A stretch of DNA of 33,945 nucleotides from Candidatus Zixiibacteriota bacterium. GTDB lineage: Bacteria; Zixibacteria; MSB-5A5; GN15; FEB-12. The number at the start of each line of letters is the position of its first letter. The first letter of the stretch is position 1. The notes beneath the pieces were generated by a model that saw only the letters and a program-made list of their open reading frames with translations, did not search any database and was not told where the DNA came from. Both the position numbers and the translations under genes were made by a program. Of this stretch, positions 15,755 to 24,167 are shown piece after piece. Location of the stretch: contig JAWXAN010000045.1 of the NCBI GenBank assembly GCA_034439475.1, positions 1 to 33,945 of the forward strand, given 5' to 3'.

Positions 15755-16605
15755 CACCAGACTTATGGATTATCCTGACCGGTATTCTTGCGGCCTCGGC
15801 CTGCGGACTGATCGGATGTTTTTTAGTACTCAGGCAAAACGCCATGCTTGGCGATGCCATCTCCCATGCGGTACTGCCCGGTCTGGTGATAGCCTTTCTT
15901 GTGACATCGAGCAGGAATGTCTTGCCAATGGTGATTGGCGCGGGGGTTATGGGAATCGCGACCGCGTATCTCTCTGAACTGCTGAGCCGAACAGGGCGGC
16001 TCTATAAAGATGCCGCGCTCGGGATAGTTTTCACACTGCTCTTTGCTATCGGTGTCATTTTAGTTTCGATTTTCACTGGGCAAATAGATTTGGATCAAGA
16101 ATGCGTGCTCTATGGCGAGATCGCCTATACGCCATGGGATACATTTACACTGAATGGACAAAGCATCGGACCACGGGCGGTCTGGATTTTGGGCGGGGCC
16201 TTTTTGATCAACCTGATTTTCATTGGACTATTTTATAAGCAGTTAAAGATTTCTTCGTTTGATCCGCGCATGGCCAAAGCGATCGGCGTTTCGGAACGCG
16301 TATGGCACTACGCCCTTATGACAGTCGTATCGCTTACAGTCGTTGCGGCCTTCGAATCTGTTGGAGCCATTTTGGTGGTTGCCATGCTCATAATCCCGGG
16401 CGCGACTGCCTATCTGCTCACCTCGCGTCTGATTGTGATGCTGGCGCTTTCGGTTCTGGTCGGCATCATCTGCGCGGTTGGAGGATTTTTTGCGGCTTCG
16501 TATTTCGATGCCTCGATTGCAGGTTTCATGGCGGTTGTGGGCGGGATTGTTTTTGTGCTTGCGGCGTTCGGCGCAAAATTGGCCCGACGGTTTGCGCGGG
16601 CATAA
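15751..16605 (+). CDS. troD: Metal ABC transporter permease (TroD/YtgD type)
   Basis: A 284-residue permease of the ABC-3 family with about eight membrane segments. It shows GCFLVLRQNAMLGDAISHAV near the N-terminus, KDAALGIVFTLLFAIGV, and AMLIIPGATAYLLT near the C-terminus. It is homologous to the permease half of the preceding gene but has no repressor domain; the two would form the heterodimeric channel. The start codon lies in an ATGA overlap with the stop of the fusion gene. An insertion of about 35 residues after IFTGQIDLDQE (YGEIAYTPWDTF...) is typical of the D-type subunit. Confidence 0.95.
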   Translation: MTPDLWIILTGILAASACGLIGCFLVLRQNAMLGDAISHAVLPGLVIAFLVTSSRNVLPMVIGAGVMGIATAYLSELLSRTGRLYKDAALGIVFTLLFAIGVILVSIFTGQIDLDQECVLYGEIAYTPWDTFTLNGQSIGPRAVWILGGAFLINLIFIGLFYKQLKISSFDPRMAKAIGVSERVWHYALMTVVSLTVVAAFESVGAILVVAMLIIPGATAYLLTSRLIVMLALSVLVGIICAVGGFFAASYFDASIAGFMAVVGGIVFVLAAFGAKLARRFARA

Positions 16606-16615
16606 AAAAAGTTTT

Positions 16616-17710
16616 ATGCGCGTAGCAATTTTAAACTCACGCCAGTCACTCCGGCCATGCGGCGGCGATGCATGGATCAAAAAGACAATCGAAACCGTGC
16701 GGTGGATCAAGCAGAATAATTTCACGCTTATCAGTTCAACGGGAATGTCGACGTGGGAATTGGTGACGGCGCTGGCCTCGATAGAACAAGTCCCGCTTGA
16801 GTTGTACTTGGTTCAAGACCCAAAACAATCTCAGTCCGAACAAACGGAACACATTCTCTCACAGTTCGGCCTTGCAATGAGGATGGTTACTTGTATTCAA
16901 GTTTCTGCGACTGCATCGGATGGTAAATCCGAAATCCTTCACGCTCGTGACATGGCAATTTTGTCCGCGGCGGGGATTCTCGTTCCGATATCCATACGGC
17001 CAGAGGGGAATCTAAGTTCGTTAATCACCCAAGCCAAAGCTGGCGGCAAACAGATTGTGCAAGACTTTGAAACAACGCACAAAAAGCCGGATGAACAATA
17101 TTCGTACATGTTGGATCGTCAAACATTGACCTCATCAATATGCAATTGTAAGTATGATTATATAATTCATTGGACCCGCGCGACCCATGGCCGCTGGCCG
17201 AACGAGCGAAGCCTTGATTATTATAGAGATATCATCTCGTCGATAAAATACCCGCGTGGCGCATTCGACACGCTTTGCAGGATTTTGGAACAAAGGAAGA
17301 TACTTGGCTCTGCTTGGCGTATGCCCGGAAAAATTGCGACAGCCTCATTTTCTGATCTGGCTCCTTCAGAAGCCATTTCACTTATGCGATGGCGGGCGAG
17401 GTTTTCACAGATGTCATTTGAACCGTATGGAATAGGCATCAGGAAAGAGTATGCCCAGCGGCTCGGAATTGAACCAGTGGTTTATTATGATTCGTCAGAT
17501 AAGTCAAGTGTAGGCGGAATTGAACCATGGCAAACCCAATCAATCGGACAAGTGACCGACTGGCGGAATGAGCATGAGTATCGGATGCGCGGGGATTGTG
17601 ATTTGTCGACCGTACCTGCGGAGCAGATGTGCGTATTTACGAGATTTGCCAAGGAGGCGGTATCTGTGCGGAAGAAGTTCGGGTTTGAGGCGGTGTCGTT
17701 TCTTGATTGA
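16616..17710 (+). CDS. Uncharacterised two-domain protein: DprA/SLOG-like N-terminus plus EPYGIGI domain
   Basis: A 364-residue protein without membrane segments. The first ~150 residues look like a Rossmann fold of the SLOG/DprA kind: RVAILNSRQS, NNFTLISSTGMSTWELV, then RDMAILSAAGILVPISIRPE and AKAGGKQIVQDF, which mirror DprA's R-x-x-I-I-A-x-L-S-D and the GKPV stretch. Residues ~180-364 contain YIIHWTRATHGRWP, YPRGAFDTLCRIL, MRWRARFSQMSFEPYGIGIRKEYAQRLGIEPVVYYD and EHEYRMRGDCDLS in order; this conserved-looking set faintly recalls AbiGi-like proteins, but no function is known to me. Start ATG 16616 is 10 nt after troD; a longer in-frame start would overlap troD by 128 nt. The Shine-Dalgarno is poor. 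It could be cotranscribed with the metal operon or be an independent gene. Confidence 0.7.
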   Translation: MRVAILNSRQSLRPCGGDAWIKKTIETVRWIKQNNFTLISSTGMSTWELVTALASIEQVPLELYLVQDPKQSQSEQTEHILSQFGLAMRMVTCIQVSATASDGKSEILHARDMAILSAAGILVPISIRPEGNLSSLITQAKAGGKQIVQDFETTHKKPDEQYSYMLDRQTLTSSICNCKYDYIIHWTRATHGRWPNERSLDYYRDIISSIKYPRGAFDTLCRILEQRKILGSAWRMPGKIATASFSDLAPSEAISLMRWRARFSQMSFEPYGIGIRKEYAQRLGIEPVVYYDSSDKSSVGGIEPWQTQSIGQVTDWRNEHEYRMRGDCDLSTVPAEQMCVFTRFAKEAVSVRKKFGFEAVSFLD

Positions 17711-17944
17711 ATCGAAGATAGGAGGGCCAGCCACACCGGGCAGGCTTGGAGGGTCGAGTCTCAGAAGCCTGCAACGGATTCGCAACGAAACATTCACAAT
17801 GTCGTACCGGGAAGGCCGGTATCTATCATTAATTTTCTTTGCGCGGTCCGCCGCGGCGGACTGTCGCGCGCCAACTGACCGTCAGGTCACACCTATATTC
17901 TTGCTCACGCAACGATATAGTCAAGACCCGACGGAATATTTAAC

Positions 17945-17988
17945 TGAGATTGCCGCGTCACTCCTAGGAAGTCGCTCCTCGCAACGAC
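17945..17988 (+). repeat. Dispersed repeat, GATTGCCGCG...CGCAACGAC unit, copy C
   Basis: TGAGATTGCCGCGTCACTCC, then TAGGAAGTCGCTCCTCGCAACGAC in continuation. It is almost identical to copy B at 5929 (one base difference in the core, CTCCTAGG for CTCCTCGG). Confidence 0.85.
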
Positions 17989-18058
17989 ATATTGAGGATA
18001 AGCTGGTGCACGAGGACGCACACCACCCACGTAACATGGGGTTGCTTCTTAAATCGTG

Positions 18059-18085
18059 TAGCACACCGCTTGCGGTGTGATCTTT
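18059..18085 (+). repeat. Palindromic CACACC...GGTGTG element, short-loop copy
   Basis: CACACCGCTTGCGGTGTG is an uninterrupted inverted repeat with CACACCGC/GCGGTGTG arms, followed by ATCTTTA as in the 282-308 and 25809 copies. The usual TACCACACT lead is changed to TAGCACACC here, which makes the stem perfect. Confidence 0.8.
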
Positions 18086-18270
18086 ATGTAGGTACTGGCC
18101 AGAGACGGCCTGCACGCTTATTTACCCTGGATTCCGGCCTGCGCCGGAATGACATTGAGAGAGTGGGCCAGTCCCGACGGTCATCGGAACAGTGGTCCTA
18201 TACTTCCGTGAATAAAGAATCACTGAACCGCTGCCCGCCGCGGCGGAATCGCTACAGGAGGAAGAAAACA

Positions 18271-18314
18271 TGAGATTGCCATGCCTCGCCTAAGAAGTCT
18301 CTGCCCGCAATGAC
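18271..18314 (+). repeat. Dispersed repeat, GATTGCC unit, diverged copy D
   Basis: TGAGATTGCCATGCCTCGCC, then TAAGAAGTCTCTGCCCGCAATGAC. It is the most diverged of the five copies and lies only 31 nt from the 3' end of the subtilase gene. Confidence 0.7.
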
Positions 18315-18345
18315 GTGCTGCGAGATTCGATATTTCCCTCTTCAC

Positions 18346-21258
18346 CTATTTCAGCAGAAGCATCTTTCGACTCGCAGCGAAATCTCCCACATGCAATGTG
18401 TACAGGTAAAGCCCCGAAGCAAATGAACCGGCATTCCACTCAATATCAACTCGGCCGGCTTTGCCCTGCCCATCAAATTTTTTCACCGCTTGCCCGAGAG
18501 TGTTGTAAATAGTCAACTCGTAATCACTGGCCGATGGCATTTCAAATGAAATGGTCGTGGATGGATTAAATGGATTCGGATAGTTTTGGTGCAAGCTATA
18601 TGACCCGGGAAGTAATTCCTCGCCCGGCTCTTCGACATCGGTCGGCACCGAAGATGCCTTATTGGCCGCCGCCGTTATCTCTGCAAAAGTCTCTCCAGCC
18701 AGAAGCGCAAAGGCGACTGTATCAGATGCGCCTGCGGCGAGGCTCAGCGGCCCGACTGCCAGCACCTGACATAAATCAAACAATGACGCTTTAAATGTAT
18801 TGGCGGTGGCAACTCCATTTGTGAGTGAGGTATATTTTTCCGCCATCGTAAAGCCATCACCATTATTTGCTGGCGTGTAGACCAACAGATCGGCCCGGGC
18901 AGTAAAGGCCGAGGACAGTGTCGCATCAATCGCTTTCACACCTCGAAAATCTGAGAGTAAGCCGCCTGTGTTGTGTGCTGTCCATAGAAAATTGCTGGTG
19001 TCGTCGTATCCCCCGGCATTGTCTGCAAAGCCGACCGCATCCCAATCTAAAAAGAGTCCGACTCGAAGACCATTCAATACGGAGGCCGTTTTGTTTCTGA
19101 TGATAAAACGGATAATAACAAAATCATTATTGGGTCCGGAACGCACAAATGATTCCTGAGTAATTTCCAAGCCGATGGGAGTTTTGGCGCTGTCATCGGT
19201 GAATTTGGAATAGGTCTGCTGAAGGGCGGCATCGCCGGGACTTTCATAGACAATATTGCCGCCCGGTGCGACAACAAAATCCAGCTCCGGCTCAAAGATA
19301 AACTCGTGCACACCGCTTGAGACTTTTGTTGGGCCGGTGCCAATCATAAGTCCGGCTTCGTACAGGTGATTGCCGCTCCCATCAAATTTAAAACCAGACC
19401 CGCCAGCCGGAAAAAGTGATCCTGGGCCAAGACCATATACGCCGTAATTTGAAACTGTAAACTCGATTCGGCCCGGTGTGTGAGTCGCCATTGATCTCCG
19501 GCTTTTCGGCTCTACCAGAAAGAAAAGTTTGGCCGTTTGGGTAAAGCCCGTTCCGGTGATTAAGACATCGAGCGAAACCAAGGCCCCAACCGGAACGATT
19601 GGCGAGACTGTAACCTGGATATTATCTGATGACGTTACCGTATCATTACGGATAATCGTTCCAAAGGAAGCGCTGCCGTCCTGTACTGTCAGGAAGGGAT
19701 TGCTTCCGGTAATGGTAAGATTCACATTGGCGGCGTTGGCTCCAAGATTTTGCAAAATAACTTTGCCGGCAATAATATCACCCGGGTCAATCGGCTGGTG
19801 CGGGAAATCATAGACGCGGATGTTCGCGTCTATCCCCGTTGAAGAGAGAGCATTTAGGGCATTGACACAATCAATGGATCCCCAGCCGGCGATATTGTTG
19901 GGGATTGCCCCAAGACCGGTGCGTACCGTTGAATTGAGGATCGCCAGCTTTATCTCGCGCACTGTTGCATTCGGATTCTTCTGTCTGAGGAGCGCAACCA
20001 GTCCCGAGACGTGCGGAGCGGCCATCGATGTGCCAGTTCCCGGCTGGATTTGATTGGTTGGATATGTCGAACGAACACTTTGACCCGGCGCGACAACATT
20101 TGGCTTTATTCCTCCGCCAACACATTCCGATGGTCCGCGAGAGGAACTTCCGGAGACAACTGCTGGGCTGACGGTAGCATTGAGATTGCCGACAGCGAAC
20201 ATATCAAGGCTGTCAAGGGCGCGGGTGGCCGGATTTCTGATGGCATTCGGAGTCGATCCTTCATTTCCGGCGGCGAATATATTGACAATACCAAGCGCCT
20301 CGGTGTTTTCTACGGCCTCAAAAAAAGCATCAAGACAGCCAATATCGGCATAGCCCCAGCTATGGTTGATAACATCGGGAACATCATCGACAGTGTTCGG
20401 ATTCCCATCGGGATTAGCCGCCCATTCGAAAGCTTCCAAAATTGAAGCGCCGGGAATATCAATGACTGCCGCTGAAATCCATTTGGCGGCAGGAGCAACT
20501 CCGGTCGTCTCGGGGGCGATGCCGACCATAGTCCCCATCGTGTGAGTGCCATGCCAAAAGGAAACTCCTCCGGTCGAGAAGGTATGTGGAAACTTTGTGT
20601 CCTGAAGCGGGTCAAACCAAGCCGCAGTCGAGTCTCCGTCTTTACCCTTCCAGTTATTGGCAAGTCCTGTGTGCGAGCCCTGGACGCCGGTATCAAAGGA
20701 ACAGACCACCCGTCCGGCTCCGGTATAGCCCATGCCCCATGCTTGAGGAGCGCGGATATAGGTCAGGTTTGCAGTGACCGATGTCGACAACGCGGGTTGT
20801 TCGGCTAGGATTTCAGGTTCGATCAGCTCAACCCGTAGTTTATGACTTATTATCTCCACGTCGGAGCGGAGAGCAATCTTTTCGATTTCGGAGAGTGCGA
20901 TATCAGCCTCGATAATATTTGCAATCCATCGACCGTGAATGTTATCAGCGCGAAAGGTGGCCTTTAGTTCTTCCAAATAGTCAATTAGTGATTCTTGGGA
21001 AGCGGCGTTTTCGCTTTTGAGAACCCCGGCAGCCGATTGGTAGCGTTCGGCTCGATCGAGTGAAACATCAGCAACAGTGGCGGCGAGACGGGCTTGCTGT
21101 CGTTCACTGTGAAGCTTAATCCATACTGGGACAAGCGAGTCGGCGCGAGCAGTGGAAATCGATGATGCAAGCTCGGGGGTCAATTCACCAGCGTTGATTG
21201 AGAGTGTGGCAGAGAGAAAAAGGGCAGTAAGTAAAAGTAAAAATCGAGGCTGGTTCAT
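18346..21258 (-). CDS. Secreted subtilisin-like serine protease (S8) with C-terminal sorting domain
   Basis: A 970-residue exported protease. The signal peptide is residues 1-23 (FLLLLTALFLSATLSINAG). An I9-like propeptide region follows (about 40-145), then the S8 domain with the triad D189 (CSFDTGV), H236 (FWHGTHTMGT) and S411 (GTSMAAPHVSG), and N332 in FAAGNEG as oxyanion residue. A CARDB/DUF11-like beta domain (about 475-590) and a long beta-rich region of unknown role come next. The last ~85 residues, from HQNYPNPFNPSTTISFEM to FASGLYLYTLHVGD, form the FlgD-like/Por-type C-terminal domain used in FCB bacteria as a sorting or anchoring signal. GGAG 5 nt before ATG supports the start. Likely a secreted or surface protein-degrading enzyme. 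Confidence 0.95.
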   Translation of the reverse strand: MNQPRFLLLLTALFLSATLSINAGELTPELASSISTARADSLVPVWIKLHSERQQARLAATVADVSLDRAERYQSAAGVLKSENAASQESLIDYLEELKATFRADNIHGRWIANIIEADIALSEIEKIALRSDVEIISHKLRVELIEPEILAEQPALSTSVTANLTYIRAPQAWGMGYTGAGRVVCSFDTGVQGSHTGLANNWKGKDGDSTAAWFDPLQDTKFPHTFSTGGVSFWHGTHTMGTMVGIAPETTGVAPAAKWISAAVIDIPGASILEAFEWAANPDGNPNTVDDVPDVINHSWGYADIGCLDAFFEAVENTEALGIVNIFAAGNEGSTPNAIRNPATRALDSLDMFAVGNLNATVSPAVVSGSSSRGPSECVGGGIKPNVVAPGQSVRSTYPTNQIQPGTGTSMAAPHVSGLVALLRQKNPNATVREIKLAILNSTVRTGLGAIPNNIAGWGSIDCVNALNALSSTGIDANIRVYDFPHQPIDPGDIIAGKVILQNLGANAANVNLTITGSNPFLTVQDGSASFGTIIRNDTVTSSDNIQVTVSPIVPVGALVSLDVLITGTGFTQTAKLFFLVEPKSRRSMATHTPGRIEFTVSNYGVYGLGPGSLFPAGGSGFKFDGSGNHLYEAGLMIGTGPTKVSSGVHEFIFEPELDFVVAPGGNIVYESPGDAALQQTYSKFTDDSAKTPIGLEITQESFVRSGPNNDFVIIRFIIRNKTASVLNGLRVGLFLDWDAVGFADNAGGYDDTSNFLWTAHNTGGLLSDFRGVKAIDATLSSAFTARADLLVYTPANNGDGFTMAEKYTSLTNGVATANTFKASLFDLCQVLAVGPLSLAAGASDTVAFALLAGETFAEITAAANKASSVPTDVEEPGEELLPGSYSLHQNYPNPFNPSTTISFEMPSASDYELTIYNTLGQAVKKFDGQGKAGRVDIEWNAGSFASGLYLYTLHVGDFAASRKMLLLK

Positions 21259-21650
21259 AATGGCTCCAATGCAGAGGATAGAATCGGACGGTTTGTATTT
21301 AGAATCACTGTTGAAGATAGTGAAAAAAAGTGGTTTGGGCTGAAATTACTTATTGCCCAGAACTCCCGAAGGTCGATTCGTTCTAATGAGGGAACAATGA
21401 ATTATCAATGAAAGTGGGTTCCCTACGTGTAAGTCATTGTCTTGTAACACTATTTTTCACTTTGAGTCTCTAGCGATTTTGCAATGAGTTGCTATTCAAG
21501 CCAGTTAACTCATCTATGTTTGTTCGGTAACTCGCGAAAGAATAGTCCTAATGTGAGCAATTTTTCATCGTTGCGTGAATACTATCCAATTGTTATAATT
21601 GAGTCGTCCAGACTCGAATTGTTGAACCCGTAGCAATTTTGACTATATCT
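21259..21650. other. Divergent intergenic region, no gene
   Basis: These 392 nt separate the subtilase (minus) and the radical SAM-like gene (plus). They are AT-rich compared with the genes and lack the dispersed repeats that fill most other gaps. Apart from the promoter at 21571-21599 I see nothing recognisable. Confidence 0.6.
21571..21599 (+). promoter_or_regulatory. Putative promoter of the radical SAM-like/rsmB operon
   Basis: TTGCGT (21571-21576), 17-nt spacer, perfect TATAAT (21594-21599). Immediately after it GAGTC-GTCCA-GACTC (21601-21615) forms a short inverted repeat at the expected transcription start, possibly an operator or leader hairpin. The leader would be about 45 nt. Confidence 0.5.
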
Positions 21651-24164
21651 ATGAAAGAGCTTTTAGCAAGGCGTTTTTATCCTTTTGTCATAAAACCCGG
21701 CCGCTACGCAGGCGGCGAGCCCGGGCAATGTATCAAAGACCCGACAGGTCGGCTATCATATCTGCATGCCTATCCCGACCGCTACGAGGTCGGCCAGACG
21801 GCTCTCAGCGTCCAGACAATTTATCACCTTATCAACCGCGACGACCGTTTTCTATGTGAGCGGGTGTTTGCGCCGGATCATGACGCCCAAGCTCTTCTGA
21901 AAACCGAATCGATACCCCTGTTCGCCATTGAGAGCGGACGTCCCGCCAAAGACTTCGATCTGCTCGGTTTCACATTGGTGGACACAACGGTCTACACAAA
22001 TGTTTTGACAATGATCGAGCTGGCCGGAATCACACTCGATGCAGAGCGTCGGGGCGAGGATGAGCCATTGGTTCTTGCGGGAGGGCCGGCAACATCCAAT
22101 CCCGAGCCGATGGCTCGATTTATTGACCTTTTCTTTTTAGGCGATGCCGAAGAAGGCCTTCTTGAAATTTTAACTGTTGTCCATGAAAACAAGGGTCAAA
22201 AAAGAAAAAATGTGCTCGAACAGATTTGCCGAAACGTTCCATCGGTCTATGTACCAGCGTTTTATGATTCTGACCGTAAGCCTCTGTTTTCATTTGCACC
22301 GGCGGTAATTCGTAGCCGTGTTGTGGAAAAACTCAGATCCGAGTTCTATCCGAAATCCCCCCTTTTGCCGCTTGTGGAGACGCTGACCAATAATCTTCCG
22401 GTCGAGATAAGCCGCGGGAGCGGTTCAGGCTGTGAGAGGTGTCAGACTAATCCGGTTTCTGCGCCGGTACGGGTTCGTCCGTCGCGTGAAGTAGCCGAAC
22501 AAGTGCAGAGTCAGTTGGGAAGCACGGGGTATTCCGAAGTTTGCCTTTTGTCGCCGCCTGAGCCAGACAGGCCCGAGTTTGATTCGTTGATAAACAGTCT
22601 TGCAAAACAACTTGAGAGCCGAAGGGTCTCGGTCATCCTCCCGGCGCTTCGGCCCGGGACAGTGTCAGCGGCGACACTTGAGGCATTGACTCGCGTAAAG
22701 CGTCCCGGGCTGACCATTGCTCCAGAGGCTGGCACCGAAAGGCTCAGGCTTTTGATCCACCGGGATTTTCCTGATGCCGCAATTTATGACACCGCGCGGC
22801 TTGCATTCTCCAAAGGGTGGAATTCAATCAAGCTTGTGTTCATGCTTGGCTTGCCGACCGAAACGCATGACGACCTCAAAGGCATATCTGACATTTGCAA
22901 AGAGATTGTCCGGATCGGCGAAGATTATCGTGGCAAAAAGAATCTAACTGTCCTCTTTGCTCCGTTTCTCCCTAAACCTCACACGCCGTTTCAATGGGAT
23001 GGCTCGCTCAGCGAGGCCGAGTTGATGGAGCGGGTTGGCTATGTGAAACGCCTGACACGAATTAATTCAATCCAGTTCAAATTATTTGGTGTGAATCAAG
23101 GGCTTATCGCAGTCGCCCTTGGACGAGGCGGGAGAGAAATGGCCTCTGTTATCGAGACAGCCTATCGGTCAGGTTGCCGTTTTGATGGATGGCAGAGTGA
23201 TTTTTCATATGAACGCTGGATTGCCGCACTGGCAGCGCATGGCTTCGAACTTCCTTCGCTCTTGAGCCCGCTTCAACTTTCAACCTCGTTACCTTGGTCA
23301 CACATTCATTCCGGCGCCGATTGCGAGCAACTGAAGCAGGAGCGGCAGACCACCCCGTTTACTATAAGAGCCTTTACTCCGCTCTTCCATGACAAGCAAG
23401 ACATTTTTGGCGCAGTTCAGCCCGAAGAGAGTGTTTCGGAATTTGGGCGGAGCAAGAAAAAAGTGGCTTCAAAAAATGCTGCTGCCCCGACCAAAAATCG
23501 GGTTCGGGTCAAATGGAGCAAATCAGCCCGTTACAAATATATGTCCCATCTTGACAATATGCGCCTGTTGGAGAGAGTTATTCGCCGGGCTGAGCTTCCT
23601 GTGGCATATAGTCAGGGAATGACACCGACGATGAAACTCTCGTTCGGGCCGCCGCTTCCGCTCGGATTCACTTCTGAGGCCGAATATGTCGATATAACTC
23701 TCGAGACCAATTGTATGCCATATATGATAGACGATTTGAAAAAAGCTTTACCTGATGGAATTGAAATTGTTCAGGCATCTATTGCATGGGAGAAGAACAG
23801 TTCCCTCTCGGCTGCGCTCAACCGGGTTGAGTATGTTGTTCCGATCGATGAATGGAATGGGCTCGACACACTCGATTCTGCCATCGAGGCTGTTATGTCT
23901 GCATCGACGCTTCCCTATATCCGTAAGGACAAAGACAAAGAGGTCTCAGTGGATCTCAAACCGGGCATTTTCGCAATATCCAGGGACCAAAAAATGCTCA
24001 GCATGAGTTTGGGCATAGGCGATGGCGGCTATGTCCGGCCTGCCGAAGTTCTTTCTTTTCTCAGTCAGGGATTGATTCATTTGTCGCGGTCGATACCGTT
24101 TCACCGTAAGCGTATTTACAGGATGGAGCCTGATGGACGCATAACTGATCCGATGGATATTTGA
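21651..24164 (+). CDS. TIGR03960-type radical SAM-like protein fused to DUF2344, first cluster cysteine missing
   Basis: An 837-residue protein. The N-terminal part (KELLARRFYPFVIKPGRY, LVLAGGPATSNPEPMARF, FFLGDAEEGLLEI) is the B12-binding-like domain of the TIGR03960 family; the middle has the radical SAM barrel features (TIAPEAGTERLR, KLVFMLGLPTETHDD, PKPHTPFQW). The C-terminal ~200 residues (KYMSHLDNMRLLERVIRRAELPVAYSQG) are DUF2344/TIGR03936. The family's cluster motif reads R-G-C-x3-C-x2-C; here it is RGSGSGCERCQ, with S257 (codon AGC, 22419-22421) in place of the first Cys while C261 and C264 remain. A 4Fe-4S cluster with three Cys ligands cannot form normally. I start at ATG 21651; a TTG 12 nt upstream is in frame. 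The function of the family is unknown. Confidence 0.9.
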   Translation: MKELLARRFYPFVIKPGRYAGGEPGQCIKDPTGRLSYLHAYPDRYEVGQTALSVQTIYHLINRDDRFLCERVFAPDHDAQALLKTESIPLFAIESGRPAKDFDLLGFTLVDTTVYTNVLTMIELAGITLDAERRGEDEPLVLAGGPATSNPEPMARFIDLFFLGDAEEGLLEILTVVHENKGQKRKNVLEQICRNVPSVYVPAFYDSDRKPLFSFAPAVIRSRVVEKLRSEFYPKSPLLPLVETLTNNLPVEISRGSGSGCERCQTNPVSAPVRVRPSREVAEQVQSQLGSTGYSEVCLLSPPEPDRPEFDSLINSLAKQLESRRVSVILPALRPGTVSAATLEALTRVKRPGLTIAPEAGTERLRLLIHRDFPDAAIYDTARLAFSKGWNSIKLVFMLGLPTETHDDLKGISDICKEIVRIGEDYRGKKNLTVLFAPFLPKPHTPFQWDGSLSEAELMERVGYVKRLTRINSIQFKLFGVNQGLIAVALGRGGREMASVIETAYRSGCRFDGWQSDFSYERWIAALAAHGFELPSLLSPLQLSTSLPWSHIHSGADCEQLKQERQTTPFTIRAFTPLFHDKQDIFGAVQPEESVSEFGRSKKKVASKNAAAPTKNRVRVKWSKSARYKYMSHLDNMRLLERVIRRAELPVAYSQGMTPTMKLSFGPPLPLGFTSEAEYVDITLETNCMPYMIDDLKKALPDGIEIVQASIAWEKNSSLSAALNRVEYVVPIDEWNGLDTLDSAIEAVMSASTLPYIRKDKDKEVSVDLKPGIFAISRDQKMLSMSLGIGDGGYVRPAEVLSFLSQGLIHLSRSIPFHRKRIYRMEPDGRITDPMDI

Positions 24165-24167
24165 TGT

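Larger units (their letters stand above)
17711..18345. repeat. Repeat cluster between the SLOG-like gene and the subtilase
   Basis: There is no gene in these 635 nt. Contents in order: a degenerate relative of the GATTGCC unit (about 17737-17790, GGCTTGGAGGGTCG then TCTCAGAAGCCT); a perfect palindrome TCCGCCGCGGCGGA at 17847-17860 flanked by GCGCG/CGCGC; TGACCGTCAGGTCACAC at 17876-17892, identical to 25768-25784; the GATTGCC unit at 17945-17988; a GGTGCACGAGGACGCACACC block (18005-18024); a CACACCGCTTGCGGTGTG element near 18061-18079; GCCCGCCGCGGCGGA near 18233-18247; and another GATTGCC unit at 18271-18314. Confidence 0.75.

Noticed and set aside
16478-16615. 46-codon extension of the SLOG-like protein into troD
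   Set aside because: It is a shadow frame of troD; the ATG at 16616 starts the first beta strand of the Rossmann-like domain.
16243-16725. 160-codon minus-strand frame across troD and the next gene
   Set aside because: Antisense shadow with His/Arg/Asn-rich composition.
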